A stretch of 28,883 nt of DNA from S012-109 sp964425105 (GTDB taxonomy: Bacteria > Pseudomonadota > Gammaproteobacteria > SZUA-140): NCBI GenBank assembly GCA_964425105.1, contig CAYRLE010000030.1, positions 1 through 28,883 on the forward strand, written 5' to 3'. Below the pieces are notes generated by a model. That model saw only the letters and a program-made list of their open reading frames with translations. It ran no database searches and was not told the origin of the DNA. This document shows, in pieces, positions 7,872 through 14,994 of the stretch (positions within the stretch are counted from its first letter, which is position 1; each line of letters opens with the position of its first letter). A program made the position numbers and the translations under genes.

Positions 7872-8228
7872 GTGGATAAGAAGACAACACGCTTGCGCCG
7901 GGCAAAACGGGCCCGTGCGAAAATCAAAGAACTGGGCAGGTATCGCCTTAGTGTCCATCGTACACCGCGGCATATCTATGCCCAGGTGATCAGTCCCGGT
8001 GGTGCTCAGGTGGTGGCCAGTGCCTCAACGCTGGATGCCGACGTCAAGGCTGGGATCAAGGGCGCCTCCGGTAATATCGCCGCCGCCGCGCTGGTGGGTA
8101 AGATGATTGCCGAGCGCGCCAAGGCTGCGGGGCTCAGTGAAGTGGCCTTTGACCGCTCCGGTTTCAGATATCACGGCCGCATCAAGGCGCTGGCAGATGC
8201 CGCGCGTGAAAACGGTCTCGAATTTTAA
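7872..8228 (+). CDS. rplR: 50S ribosomal protein L18 (GTG start)
   Basis: This 118-aa L18 reads (M)DKKTTRLRRAKRARAKIKEL and continues with HRTPRHIYAQVISPGGAQVV and DRSGFRYHGRIKALADAARE. It binds 5S rRNA with L5. The start is GTG: 7872 gives the family N-terminus and lies 7 bases after a GGAAGG ribosome binding sequence; a second GTG at 7869 is adjacent. No ATG gives a plausible N-terminus. Confidence 0.96.
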   Translation: MDKKTTRLRRAKRARAKIKELGRYRLSVHRTPRHIYAQVISPGGAQVVASASTLDADVKAGIKGASGNIAAAALVGKMIAERAKAAGLSEVAFDRSGFRYHGRIKALADAARENGLEF

Positions 8229-8238
8229 GGGCACAACC

Positions 8239-8745
8239 ATGTCAAGATTAGATGCATTAGGGAGCGCAGAAGACCTCCAGGAAAAGTTGATCGCCGTGCG
8301 CCGTGTTGCCAAGGTGGTCAAGGGTGGCCGGCAATTCGGCTTCTCCGCCCTGACCGTGGTCGGCGACGGCAATGGCCGGGTCGGTTTTGGCAGTGGCAAG
8401 GCGCGTGAAGTGCCATCCGCTATCCAGAAGGCCATGGAAGAGGCGCGCAATAATATGGTACAGGTCGCCTTACGTGACAAGACCCTGCAATACCCCATTA
8501 CCGCCAGTCACGGTGCGGCGAAGGTGTTCATGCAGCCGGCCTCGCCGGGTACCGGTATTATCGCCGGTGGTGCCATGCGCGCGGTATTCGAGGTCTTGGG
8601 GGTGCAGGACGTGCTGGCCAAATGCATCGGTTCCAGCAATCCCGTCAACGTGGTGCGGGCGACCATCAAGGGTCTGCAGCAGATGTCAGATCCCGAGTCT
8701 GTCGCCGCAAAACGCGGCAAAAAGGTGAAAGAAATTCTGGAGTAA
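8239..8745 (+). CDS. rpsE: 30S ribosomal protein S5
   Basis: This 168-aa S5 has the double-stranded-RNA-binding-like N-terminal domain (LIAVRRVAKVVKGGRQFGFS, about residues 16-35) and the C-terminal domain with PASPGTGIIAGGAMRAVFEV. S5 shapes the mRNA entry channel with S3 and S4, and changes in it affect decoding accuracy. ATG 8239 was chosen because it follows AAGGG and gives the family length; upstream in-frame codons overlap rplR and are not conserved. Confidence 0.97.
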   Translation: MSRLDALGSAEDLQEKLIAVRRVAKVVKGGRQFGFSALTVVGDGNGRVGFGSGKAREVPSAIQKAMEEARNNMVQVALRDKTLQYPITASHGAAKVFMQPASPGTGIIAGGAMRAVFEVLGVQDVLAKCIGSSNPVNVVRATIKGLQQMSDPESVAAKRGKKVKEILE

Positions 8746-8752
8746 TCACGTC

Positions 8753-8941
8753 ATGGCTGCAAAAAAGAAACTGAAGGTTACCCTGATCCGGAGTCCGCAT
8801 CGCAGGATCTCATCCCACAAGGCCTGTGTCAGCGGCTTGGGCCTGCGTCGCATGCATCACTCGGTGGAGGTGGAGGATACCCCCTGTACCCGCGGGATGA
8901 TCAACAAGATTGCTTATATGCTCAGCGTCGAGGAAGTTTGA
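8753..8941 (+). CDS. rpmD: 50S ribosomal protein L30
   Basis: This 62-aa L30 has the family motif KVTLIRSPHRRISSHKACVS followed by GLGLRRMHHSVEVEDTP and GMINKIAYML. It binds 23S rRNA on the outside of the large subunit and is dispensable in some bacteria, but intact here. GGAG before the start overlaps the end of rpsE. The rplO start follows one base after its stop. Confidence 0.97.
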   Translation: MAAKKKLKVTLIRSPHRRISSHKACVSGLGLRRMHHSVEVEDTPCTRGMINKIAYMLSVEEV

Positions 8942-8942
8942 A

Positions 8943-9377
8943 ATGAAACTGAATACACTCAAGCCGGCAGCAGGCTCGAAACGTCCCGGCAAGCGGGTCG
9001 GCCGCGGCATCGGTTCGGGGCTGGGCAAGACCTGCGGAAGAGGCCACAAGGGCCAGCATTCCCGTTCCGGCGGATATCACAAGGTGGGCTTCGAAGGTGG
9101 GCAGATGCCCCTGCAGCGCCGTCTGCCCAAGGTGGGCTTCAGTTCACGGCGCGGCCTGCACAGTGCAGAAGTGCGCCTCCACGAACTGGTCAAGCCCGGC
9201 ACCGAGGTGGTTGATCTGGAGGCCCTGAAAAAGGCCAATGTGGTGACCAAGAACATCAAACGCGTAAAGGTGGTTGCCTCAGGCAAGATCGAGACAGCTG
9301 TCACCCTGCGCGGCATTGCAGTGACCAAGGGCGCGCGTGCGGCAATCGAAGCCGCAGGCGGCAAGATCGAGGAGTAA
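8943..9377 (+). CDS. rplO: 50S ribosomal protein L15
   Basis: This 144-aa L15 begins MKLNTLKPAAGSKRPGKRVG and has the glycine- and basic-rich extended region RGIGSGLGKTCGRGHKGQHS, which penetrates the rRNA core. The globular C-terminal half contains the ERLP-type motif as QRRLPKVGFSSRRG. It is exactly the E. coli length. GAGGAAG is a good ribosome binding site, placed inside the end of rpmD. Its stop codon touches the secY start. Confidence 0.97.
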   Translation: MKLNTLKPAAGSKRPGKRVGRGIGSGLGKTCGRGHKGQHSRSGGYHKVGFEGGQMPLQRRLPKVGFSSRRGLHSAEVRLHELVKPGTEVVDLEALKKANVVTKNIKRVKVVASGKIETAVTLRGIAVTKGARAAIEAAGGKIEE

Positions 9378-10724
9378 GTGGCTGCCAAGGGGTCAAGTCT
9401 GGGCGGCGGTCTGGGCGGTCTGAGCGAACTCAAGCGTCGCCTGCTGTTCGTGCTGGGCGCCCTGTTGGTGTTCCGCATCGGTACCTTCATTCCGGTACCG
9501 GGCGTCGATCCTGGCGCGCTGGCCCAGCTCTTCGAACAGCAGCGCGGCACCATTATCGACATGTTCAACATGTTTTCGGGAGGAGCTCTGGGGCGCCTCT
9601 CGGTGTTTGCCCTCAGTGTGATGCCTTATATTTCTGCATCCATCATTATGCAGCTGCTGAGTGCGGTCAATCCCAAGCTCGAGCAGCTCAAGAAAGAGGG
9701 TGAGGCAGGGCGCCGCAAGATCACCCAGTACACCCGCTACCTGACCGTGGTGCTGGCATCCTTTCAGGCCATGGGTATCGCCATCGCCTTGGAAAGCCAG
9801 ACCATCGGTACCGTCCAGGTGGTGATCGATCCAGGCTGGAGCTTTCGCATCACCGCAGCGCTGAGCCTGGTGGCGGGCACCATGTTTCTGATGTGGCTTG
9901 GTGAACAGGTCACCGAACGGGGCATCGGCAACGGTATTTCGCTGATCATCTTCGCCGGTATCGTGGTGGGCCTGCCCTCGGCCGTAGGCGGTACTCTGGA
10001 GCTGGCGCGCACTGGAGAACTCCATGCCATCACCGTGCTGTTTCTGATCGTCTTGGCACTGCTGGTGACGGCCTTCGTAGTGTTTGTGGAACGTGGCCAG
10101 CGCCGTATCACGGTTAACTATGCCAAGCGTCAGCAGGGGCGGAAGGTTTATGCAGGACAGACCAGCCACCTGCCGTTGAAGCTGAATATGGCCGGCGTGA
10201 TACCGCCGATTTTCGCATCGGCCATCATCCTCTTTCCCAGCACCATTGCTGCCTGGTTCGGGAACACCGAGGGGATGGGCTGGTTGAGTGATGTGGCCAC
10301 GGCCCTGTCACCGGGACAGCCTATCTATGTGCTGTTGTTTGCTGTGGCCATTATCTTTTTCTGCTTTTTCTATACGGCCCTGCAGTACAACCCCAATGAG
10401 ACTGCCGAAAATCTCAAAAAATCTGGGGCCTTCATCCCGGGGATTCGGCCCGGAGAGCAGACTGCGAAATATATCGATTCCGTGATGACGCGCCTCACCA
10501 TGGTGGGCGCGATCTATATCACCGCTGTTTCGCTGCTGCCGGAGTTTTTGATCGTTTACTGGAATGTGCCGTTCTATTTTGGCGGCACCTCCATCCTGAT
10601 CACCGTGGTGGTGATCATGGATTTCATGGCGCAGGTGCAGGCTCACCTGATGTCTCATCAGTATGACAGCCTTTTGAAGAAGGCCAATCTGAAGGGACAG
10701 AAGAAGACCGGTCTGTTGCGCTGA
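9378..10724 (+). CDS. secY: Protein translocase subunit SecY
   Basis: This 448-aa integral membrane protein forms the SecYEG channel for protein export and membrane insertion. It has ten hydrophobic segments. Signatures are ELKRRLLFVLGALLVFRIGT (start of TM1), the plug region with SGGALGRLSVFALSVMPYI, WLGEQVTERGIGNGISLIIF, and the cytoplasmic loop RPGEQTAKYIDSVMTRLTMV that contacts the ribosome and SecA. The start is GTG, placed directly after the rplO TAA with GAGGAG just before it, so translation is probably coupled to rplO. Confidence 0.98.
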   Translation: MAAKGSSLGGGLGGLSELKRRLLFVLGALLVFRIGTFIPVPGVDPGALAQLFEQQRGTIIDMFNMFSGGALGRLSVFALSVMPYISASIIMQLLSAVNPKLEQLKKEGEAGRRKITQYTRYLTVVLASFQAMGIAIALESQTIGTVQVVIDPGWSFRITAALSLVAGTMFLMWLGEQVTERGIGNGISLIIFAGIVVGLPSAVGGTLELARTGELHAITVLFLIVLALLVTAFVVFVERGQRRITVNYAKRQQGRKVYAGQTSHLPLKLNMAGVIPPIFASAIILFPSTIAAWFGNTEGMGWLSDVATALSPGQPIYVLLFAVAIIFFCFFYTALQYNPNETAENLKKSGAFIPGIRPGEQTAKYIDSVMTRLTMVGAIYITAVSLLPEFLIVYWNVPFYFGGTSILITVVVIMDFMAQVQAHLMSHQYDSLLKKANLKGQKKTGLLR

Positions 10725-10767
10725 GAAGGTTGTTAACCAGCACTATCGTGTCAAGTGGAGAAGAGCA

Positions 10768-10881
10768 ATGAAGGTTCGTGCCTCAGTGAAGAAAATCTGC
10801 CGCAACTGCAAGATCGTCCGCCGCCGCGGCGTGCTTCGGGTCATCTGCAAGGATGGCAGGCACAAGCAGCGCCAGGGCTGA
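10768..10881 (+). CDS. rpmJ: 50S ribosomal protein L36 (zinc-binding form)
   Basis: This 37-aa protein begins MKVRASVKKICRNCKIVRRR and ends RVICKDGRHKQRQG. Its zinc ligands C11, C14, C27 and H32 have the spacing C-X2-C-X12-C-X4-H, so it is the ordinary zinc-containing L36, a late-binding protein near the factor-binding region. GGAGA lies a few bases before the ATG. It is the last gene of the spc group and is followed by a 108-bp gap containing the promoter for the alpha group. Confidence 0.97.
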   Translation: MKVRASVKKICRNCKIVRRRGVLRVICKDGRHKQRQG

Positions 10882-10917
10882 GAACAGCACAAATCCGGCC
10901 AATATTGCCGGCAGATA

Positions 10918-10946
10918 TTGATTTATTTCGAAAACAGACATAAAAT
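10918..10946 (+). promoter_or_regulatory. Probable sigma-70 promoter of the rpsM-rplQ (alpha) group
   Basis: TTGATT (10918-10923) and TAAAAT (10941-10946) are separated by exactly 17 bp. They match the consensus boxes at 4 of 6 and 5 of 6 positions. They lie in the largest non-coding gap of the ribosomal cluster, between rpmJ and rpsM. Initiation would fall near 10953 and leave a leader of under 40 nt, too short for the E. coli-type S4-binding pseudoknot. Confidence 0.6.
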
Positions 10947-10989
10947 CGACCGTTTTCGCAGATCAGGACAAACAGGAGAGTATAGATAG

Positions 10990-11346
10990 ATGGCCCGTAT
11001 CGCAGGCATCAACATTCCGGTAAACAAGCATACCGTCATCGCCCTGACGTCGATCTATGGTATTGGTTTAACGCGGGCCAAGGAGCTCTGTGCCGCCGTC
11101 AATATCGACCCCAGCACCAAGGTTCGTGACCTCTCCGATTCCGATCTCGAAGCATTGCGTGCCGAGGTGGCCAAATACACCGTGGAGGGCGATCTCCGCC
11201 GTGAAGTGACCATGAACATCAAGCGCTTGATGGATCTGGGCAGCTATCGTGGCATCCGCCATCGCCGCGGCCTCCCGCTGCGCGGCCAGCGAACCAAGAC
11301 CAATGCCCGGACCCGTAAGGGCCCGCGCCGACCGATCAAGAGATAG
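10990..11346 (+). CDS. rpsM: 30S ribosomal protein S13
   Basis: This 118-aa S13 begins MARIAGINIPVNKHTVIALT and ends LPLRGQRTKTNARTRKGPRR plus PIKR. It has the helix-hairpin-helix segment IYGIGLTRAKEL near residue 23. S13 contacts P-site tRNA with its tail and bridges to L5 on the large subunit. AGGAGA lies before the start. It is the first gene of the alpha group. Confidence 0.98.
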   Translation: MARIAGINIPVNKHTVIALTSIYGIGLTRAKELCAAVNIDPSTKVRDLSDSDLEALRAEVAKYTVEGDLRREVTMNIKRLMDLGSYRGIRHRRGLPLRGQRTKTNARTRKGPRRPIKR

Positions 11347-11379
11347 TGAATCATAAACTTTATGGGCAGATATTGAATC

Positions 11380-11769
11380 ATGGCGAAAGGAAGTACACGA
11401 ACACGTAAGAAGGTCAAGAAGAACGTGGTTGATGGGGTGGCCCACATCCATGCTTCGTTCAACAATACCATAGTGACCATCACTGACCGCCAGGGCAACA
11501 CTCTGGCGTGGGCCTCAGCAGGTGGTTCCGGCTTCAAGGGGTCCCGCAAGAGCACACCTTTTGCGGCCCAGGTGGCGGCGGAGAAGGCCAGCAACGTGGT
11601 TAAGGAATTCGGCATGAAGAATATGGATGTCATGGTCAAGGGGCCCGGCCCAGGACGTGACTCCGCCGTGCGCGCCCTGCACTCGGCCGGCTTCAAGATC
11701 AACAGTATCGCGGACGTGACACCGATTCCCCACAACGGCTGTCGTCCCCCCAAAAAACGGCGTGTATAA
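11380..11769 (+). CDS. rpsK: 30S ribosomal protein S11
   Basis: This 129-aa S11 contains GVAHIHASFNNTIVTITDRQ, the family hallmark, and ends IADVTPIPHNGCRPPKKRRV. It lies in the platform of the small subunit near the mRNA exit. There is no clear ribosome binding site. The 33 bp after rpsM instead hold the sequence GGCAGATATTGA, also found upstream of rpsM. Translation may depend on rpsM. Confidence 0.98.
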   Translation: MAKGSTRTRKKVKKNVVDGVAHIHASFNNTIVTITDRQGNTLAWASAGGSGFKGSRKSTPFAAQVAAEKASNVVKEFGMKNMDVMVKGPGPGRDSAVRALHSAGFKINSIADVTPIPHNGCRPPKKRRV

Positions 11770-11780
11770 GGTAGATTATC

Positions 11781-12407
11781 GTGGCTAAGTATACTGATGC
11801 AAAGTGTCGACTGTGTCGTCGCCAGGGAGAAAAACTCTTCCTCAAGGGCGAAAAGTGTTTCACCTCCAAGTGCGCCATCGAAAAGCGCAGTTTCCCGCCT
11901 GGACAGCATGGCAAGCGCCGTACGCGCCTGACCGATTACGCTATCCAGCTGCGCGAGAAGCAGAAAGTACGCCGCATCTACGGTGTGCTGGAGAAGCAGT
12001 TCCGTCGTTATTACCAGGAGGCGGACCGTCGCAAGGGTTCCACCGGTGAAAATCTGCTGCAGCTGTTGGAATGCCGTCTAGACAATGTGGTCTACCGCAT
12101 GGGTGTCGGCGCCTCGCGCAGCGAAGCGCGCCAGCTGGTGCGCCACAATGCCGTTACCGTCAACGGCAGAAAGGTCAACATCCCCAGTTATCAGGTGAAG
12201 CCCAACGACGTAATCGCCGTAGCCGCCGGCGCCAAGAAGCAACTGCGCATCCAGGCCGCCATCGGTTTGGCCCAGCAACAGGGGCTGTGCGACTGGGTGG
12301 ATTTCGATTCTGATAAGATGCAGGGGGTGTTCAAGGCCATGCCGGAGCGCAGTGATCTGCCTGCAGAAATCAATGAGCATCTTATTGTTGAGTTGTACTC
12401 GAAGTAA
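11781..12407 (+). CDS. rpsD: 30S ribosomal protein S4 with a complete Cys4 zinc motif (GTG start)
   Basis: This 208-aa S4 starts with GTG at 11781 after AAGG. The N-terminal arm reads AKYTDAKCRLCRRQGEKLFL, then KGEKCFTSKCAIEKRSFPPG. Cysteines 9, 12, 26 and 31 have the C-X2-C-X13-C-X4-C spacing of zinc-binding S4 proteins such as that of Thermus. E. coli S4 lacks this set. The central S4 RNA-binding domain (LECRLDNVVYRMGVGASRSE, about residues 94-113) and the C-terminus PAEINEHLIVELYSK look gammaproteobacterial. S4 starts 30S assembly, helps keep decoding accuracy, and in E. coli represses the alpha operon. Confidence 0.97.
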   Translation: MAKYTDAKCRLCRRQGEKLFLKGEKCFTSKCAIEKRSFPPGQHGKRRTRLTDYAIQLREKQKVRRIYGVLEKQFRRYYQEADRRKGSTGENLLQLLECRLDNVVYRMGVGASRSEARQLVRHNAVTVNGRKVNIPSYQVKPNDVIAVAAGAKKQLRIQAAIGLAQQQGLCDWVDFDSDKMQGVFKAMPERSDLPAEINEHLIVELYSK

Positions 12408-12439
12408 TTCGGTTCGCTCCATAGCAAAGAGGAATTTTC

Positions 12440-13465
12440 ATGAAGGGCTCAGCAAAAGAATTGTTGAAACCACATATCGTAGATGTCCATTCCATCGACG
12501 AGCGCCATGCCAAGATCACCATGGAACCGCTGGAGCGTGGTTTCGGACATACCCTGGGTAATGCCCTGCGGCGTATCCTGCTGTCCACCATTCCCGGTTG
12601 CGCCGTAACGGAAGTGGAGATCGAAGGTGTGCTGCATGAGTACACCACTGTTGAGGGTGTGCAGGAAGACGTTCTCGACATTCTGCTGAACCTCAAGAAT
12701 CTGTCGGTGCGCATGGAAGGACGTAATGAGGCCACCCTGGAGCTGAAGAAAAAGGGCTCTGGACCTGTCTATGCCAGCGATATTGAACTGGTGAGTGACG
12801 TAGAGATCGTCAATCCCGACCTGGTCATTGCCAACCTGACCGAGGCCGGTGAACTGAACATGATCCTCAAGGTTGAACGCGGTCGTGGTTATCAGCCGGC
12901 CACCGTGCGCAAGGAGGGTGAGGAAGGCAGCCGCCCCATCGGACGCCTGCTGCTGGATGCCTCTTTCAGTCCTATCCGCCGCGTCACCTATACGGTGGAT
13001 ACCGCCCGTGTCGAGCAGCGCACCGATCTCGACAAGCTGATCATCGAGCTGGAGACCAACGGCAGCGTCAACCCCGAGGAGACCATCCGTCAGGCAGCGG
13101 CCATTCTCCAGGAGCAGCTTTCCATCTTCGTCAAGCTGGAAAGCACTGAGGAAGAAGCCCAGGCTGAGCCCGAGGCTGAGATCGATCCCATCCTGCTACG
13201 CCCGGTGGACGACCTGGAGCTGACGGTTCGTTCCGCCAATTGCCTAAAGGCCGAAAATATCTACTATATCGGTGACCTGATCCAGCGTACCGAGGTGGAA
13301 CTGCTCAAGACACCCAACCTGGGTAAAAAGTCGCTGACCGAGATCAAGGATGTCCTGGCCTCCCATGGCCTTTCGCTGGGACTGCGCCTGGAGAACTGGC
13401 CGCCACCCAGCCTCCAGAAAAAGGGCAAGGACAACGAAAACGAAAAGGAGATGGCCTCAGTCTGA
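12440..13465 (+). CDS. rpoA: RNA polymerase alpha subunit
   Basis: This 341-aa alpha subunit has the N-terminal dimerisation and assembly domain (LEPLERGFGH-type motif as MEPLERGFGHTLGNALRRIL, about residues 28-47), an acidic linker ESTEEEAQAEPEAEIDP near residue 235, and the C-terminal domain with DDLELTVRSANCLKAENIYY, which binds UP elements and activators. The arginine in TVRSANC corresponds to Arg265 of E. coli. The tail after ENWPPPSL is about 15 residues longer than in E. coli, charged and probably disordered. GAGGAA precedes the ATG. Confidence 0.98.
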   Translation: MKGSAKELLKPHIVDVHSIDERHAKITMEPLERGFGHTLGNALRRILLSTIPGCAVTEVEIEGVLHEYTTVEGVQEDVLDILLNLKNLSVRMEGRNEATLELKKKGSGPVYASDIELVSDVEIVNPDLVIANLTEAGELNMILKVERGRGYQPATVRKEGEEGSRPIGRLLLDASFSPIRRVTYTVDTARVEQRTDLDKLIIELETNGSVNPEETIRQAAAILQEQLSIFVKLESTEEEAQAEPEAEIDPILLRPVDDLELTVRSANCLKAENIYYIGDLIQRTEVELLKTPNLGKKSLTEIKDVLASHGLSLGLRLENWPPPSLQKKGKDNENEKEMASV

Positions 13466-13514
13466 CGGCCGTCTGCAAGGAAACAACAAGCTGAATAAGT
13501 AGGAATCACGGACT

Positions 13515-13898
13515 ATGCGTCACCGTAACAGTGGAAGAAAACTCAACCGCACCAGCAGTCACCGCCAGGCCATGTTCCGCAACATGGCCGCTTCCCTGGT
13601 GAGACACGAAATCATCCGCACCACCCTGCCCAAGGCCAAAGAGTTGCGCCGGGTACTGGAGCCGCTGATCACCATGGCCAAGAATGACAGTGTCTCCAAA
13701 CGGCGCCTGGCTTTCTCCCGTGTTCGCGACAAGGATGCCGTGGCCAAGCTGTTCAACGAACTGGGTCCCCGCTACAAAGAGCGCCCGGGTGGCTACTTGA
13801 GAATCCTCAAATGCGGATTCCGCCCGGGTGACGCTGCCCCCATGGCCTATGTAGAGCTTGTGGATCGACCGCTCCCCGAAGGCGAGGCCGCTGAATAA
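13515..13898 (+). CDS. rplQ: 50S ribosomal protein L17
   Basis: This 127-aa L17 begins MRHRNSGRKLNRTSSHRQAM and contains NMAASLVRHEIIRTTLPKAK and ERPGGYLRILKCGFRPGDAA. L17 sits near the peptide tunnel exit. It is the last gene of the cluster. Its stop codon is followed directly by the strong intrinsic terminator at 13901-13931, which fits the end of the alpha operon. Confidence 0.98.
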   Translation: MRHRNSGRKLNRTSSHRQAMFRNMAASLVRHEIIRTTLPKAKELRRVLEPLITMAKNDSVSKRRLAFSRVRDKDAVAKLFNELGPRYKERPGGYLRILKCGFRPGDAAPMAYVELVDRPLPEGEAAE

Positions 13899-13900
13899 AG

Positions 13901-13931
13901 ACAAAAACCGGGCCATGTGCCCGGTTTTTGT
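13901..13931 (+). terminator. Intrinsic terminator after rplQ
   Basis: The arms 13901-13913 (ACAAAAACCGGGC) and 13919-13931 (GCCCGGTTTTTGT) are perfectly complementary over 13 bp with a 5-nt loop CATGT, and T residues lie within and after the second arm. It begins three bases after the rplQ stop. This is the only convincing intrinsic terminator in the first 14 kb, so it likely ends transcripts of the whole ribosomal cluster. Confidence 0.92.
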
Positions 13932-13963
13932 TTGCATGGAACCACACTTTATCATGAGGGCAG

Positions 13964-14044
13964 GTGATGAGTAATGAGTAATGAGTAATGAGTGATGCGT
14001 AATGACTCGCCATGCCCATCACCCATTACTCATCACTCATTGCC
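13964..14044. repeat. Heptamer-repeat hairpin between rplQ and the next gene
   Basis: Six tandem 7-bp units of the form GTRATGM (GTGATGA, three GTAATGA, GTGATGC, GTAATGA) run from 13964 to 14005. After a short spacer come four units in reverse complement (CATCACC, CATTACT, CATCACT, CATTGCC) at 14017-14044. The arms 13987-14004 and 14024-14041 pair at 17 of 18 positions with a 19-nt loop. It is separate from the rplQ terminator just upstream and runs up to 6 bases before the next start codon. Confidence 0.9.
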
Positions 14045-14050
14045 AGACAA

Positions 14051-14791
14051 ATGATCGTCCTGTTCACAGATTTCGGCTTGGAAGGGCCCTATGTCGGACA
14101 GATGAAGGCCGTTCTCTACCAGCAGGCGCCCGAGGTCGCTGTCATCGATCTGTTCTCCGATGCACCAGCTCATGATCCCCGCGCCTCGGCCTACCTGCTG
14201 GCGGCCTATGCCGGCGAGTTCCCTATGGGGGCGGTGTTTCTGTGTGTCGTGGATCCCGGCGTCGGTGGTTCCCGCCTCCCTCTAGTGCTTGAGGCCGATG
14301 GCCGCTGGTTTGTCGGCCCAGACAACGGTATCTTCAACATGGTGGCGCGGCGCAGCAGAGCCGTGCGCTGCTGGAACATCACCTGGCGCCCACGGCGCTT
14401 GTCCGCCAGCTTTCATGGCCGCGACCTGTTTGCACCAGTGGCAGCGCTGCTGGCGCGCGGTGATGCACCGCCCGGTGAACTGCTGGATCCGGCTGCCTGC
14501 CTGGATGACAGCTGGCCGGATGACTATGGCAGCATCGTCTACATCGACCACTTCGGCAATGCCATAACCGGTGTGCGGGCCGCATCCCTGGTCAGGGATG
14601 CCATCCTGGGCGTCAAGGGGCAGCGCATTGCCTATGCCCGCACCTATTCCGAGGTCCGTCGCGGCCAGGCTTTCTGGTATGAAAACGCCAATGGCTTGGT
14701 GGAGATTGCCGTCAATGGGGGGCGCGCTGCGGATCTGTTGGGACTTCGCCCTGGTGATCCGGTGAGCCTGCCGGAACTGTGTGGACCCTAA
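14051..14791 (+). CDS. SAM hydroxide adenosyltransferase-like protein (DUF62 family)
   Basis: This 246-aa protein begins MIVLFTDFGLEGPYVGQMKA. It has the DUF62 signatures VDPGVGGSR (about residues 75-83), GPDNGIFN and ASFHGRDLFAPVAA, then DHFGNAITG. In characterised relatives an Asp-Arg-His set activates water to split S-adenosylmethionine into adenosine and methionine; the Asp and Arg of VDPGVGGSR and the His of FHGRD fit that set. Fluorinases and chlorinases belong to the same superfamily, but nothing here suggests halide use. ATG 14051 was chosen over upstream 14012 because the upstream codons are translated heptamer repeat. No good ribosome binding site is visible. Its cellular purpose is unknown. 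Confidence 0.88.
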   Translation: MIVLFTDFGLEGPYVGQMKAVLYQQAPEVAVIDLFSDAPAHDPRASAYLLAAYAGEFPMGAVFLCVVDPGVGGSRLPLVLEADGRWFVGPDNGIFNMVARRSRAVRCWNITWRPRRLSASFHGRDLFAPVAALLARGDAPPGELLDPAACLDDSWPDDYGSIVYIDHFGNAITGVRAASLVRDAILGVKGQRIAYARTYSEVRRGQAFWYENANGLVEIAVNGGRAADLLGLRPGDPVSLPELCGP

Positions 14792-14868
14792 CCGGTGAGG
14801 CAAGCTGCTGTTCAGCAAATGATTCATTGCTCAAAGCCGGGGTCGTTAGCGCTACCGGGGCTATTCAT

Positions 14869-14874
14869 TATAAT
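14869..14874 (+). promoter_or_regulatory. Possible -10 box upstream of the PerM-like gene
   Basis: A perfect TATAAT stands in the 203-bp gap between the SAM hydroxide adenosyltransferase gene and the PerM-like gene. The sequence 17 bp upstream (TTAGCG) is a poor -35 box, so an activator or a weak promoter would be needed. The same gap holds the inverted repeat CCTGAA-ACA-TTCAGG at about 14893-14907. I see no gene in it. Confidence 0.3.
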
Positions 14875-14994
14875 AAGGATAATAGGGGATTCCTGAAACA
14901 TTCAGGGTTTCCATAAAGCGTTTTTTATCCGGAGGACAGGGATAGCAGCCATGTGTAATCTCTTTCAAGACGCCAGCGGTGCTGGGAGTCGCCG

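Noticed and set aside
13964..14044. Possible CRISPR array
   Set aside because: The units are 7 bp, directly adjacent and inverted in the second half. There are no unique spacers and no cas genes.
14012..14050. Longer N-terminus of the SAM hydroxide adenosyltransferase-like protein
   Set aside because: The extra residues are a translation of the heptamer repeat. The family begins at MIVLFTDFG.
14893..14907. CCTGAA-ACA-TTCAGG as a terminator
   Set aside because: The stem is only 6 bp with no adjacent T-run. It is noted only within the gap description.
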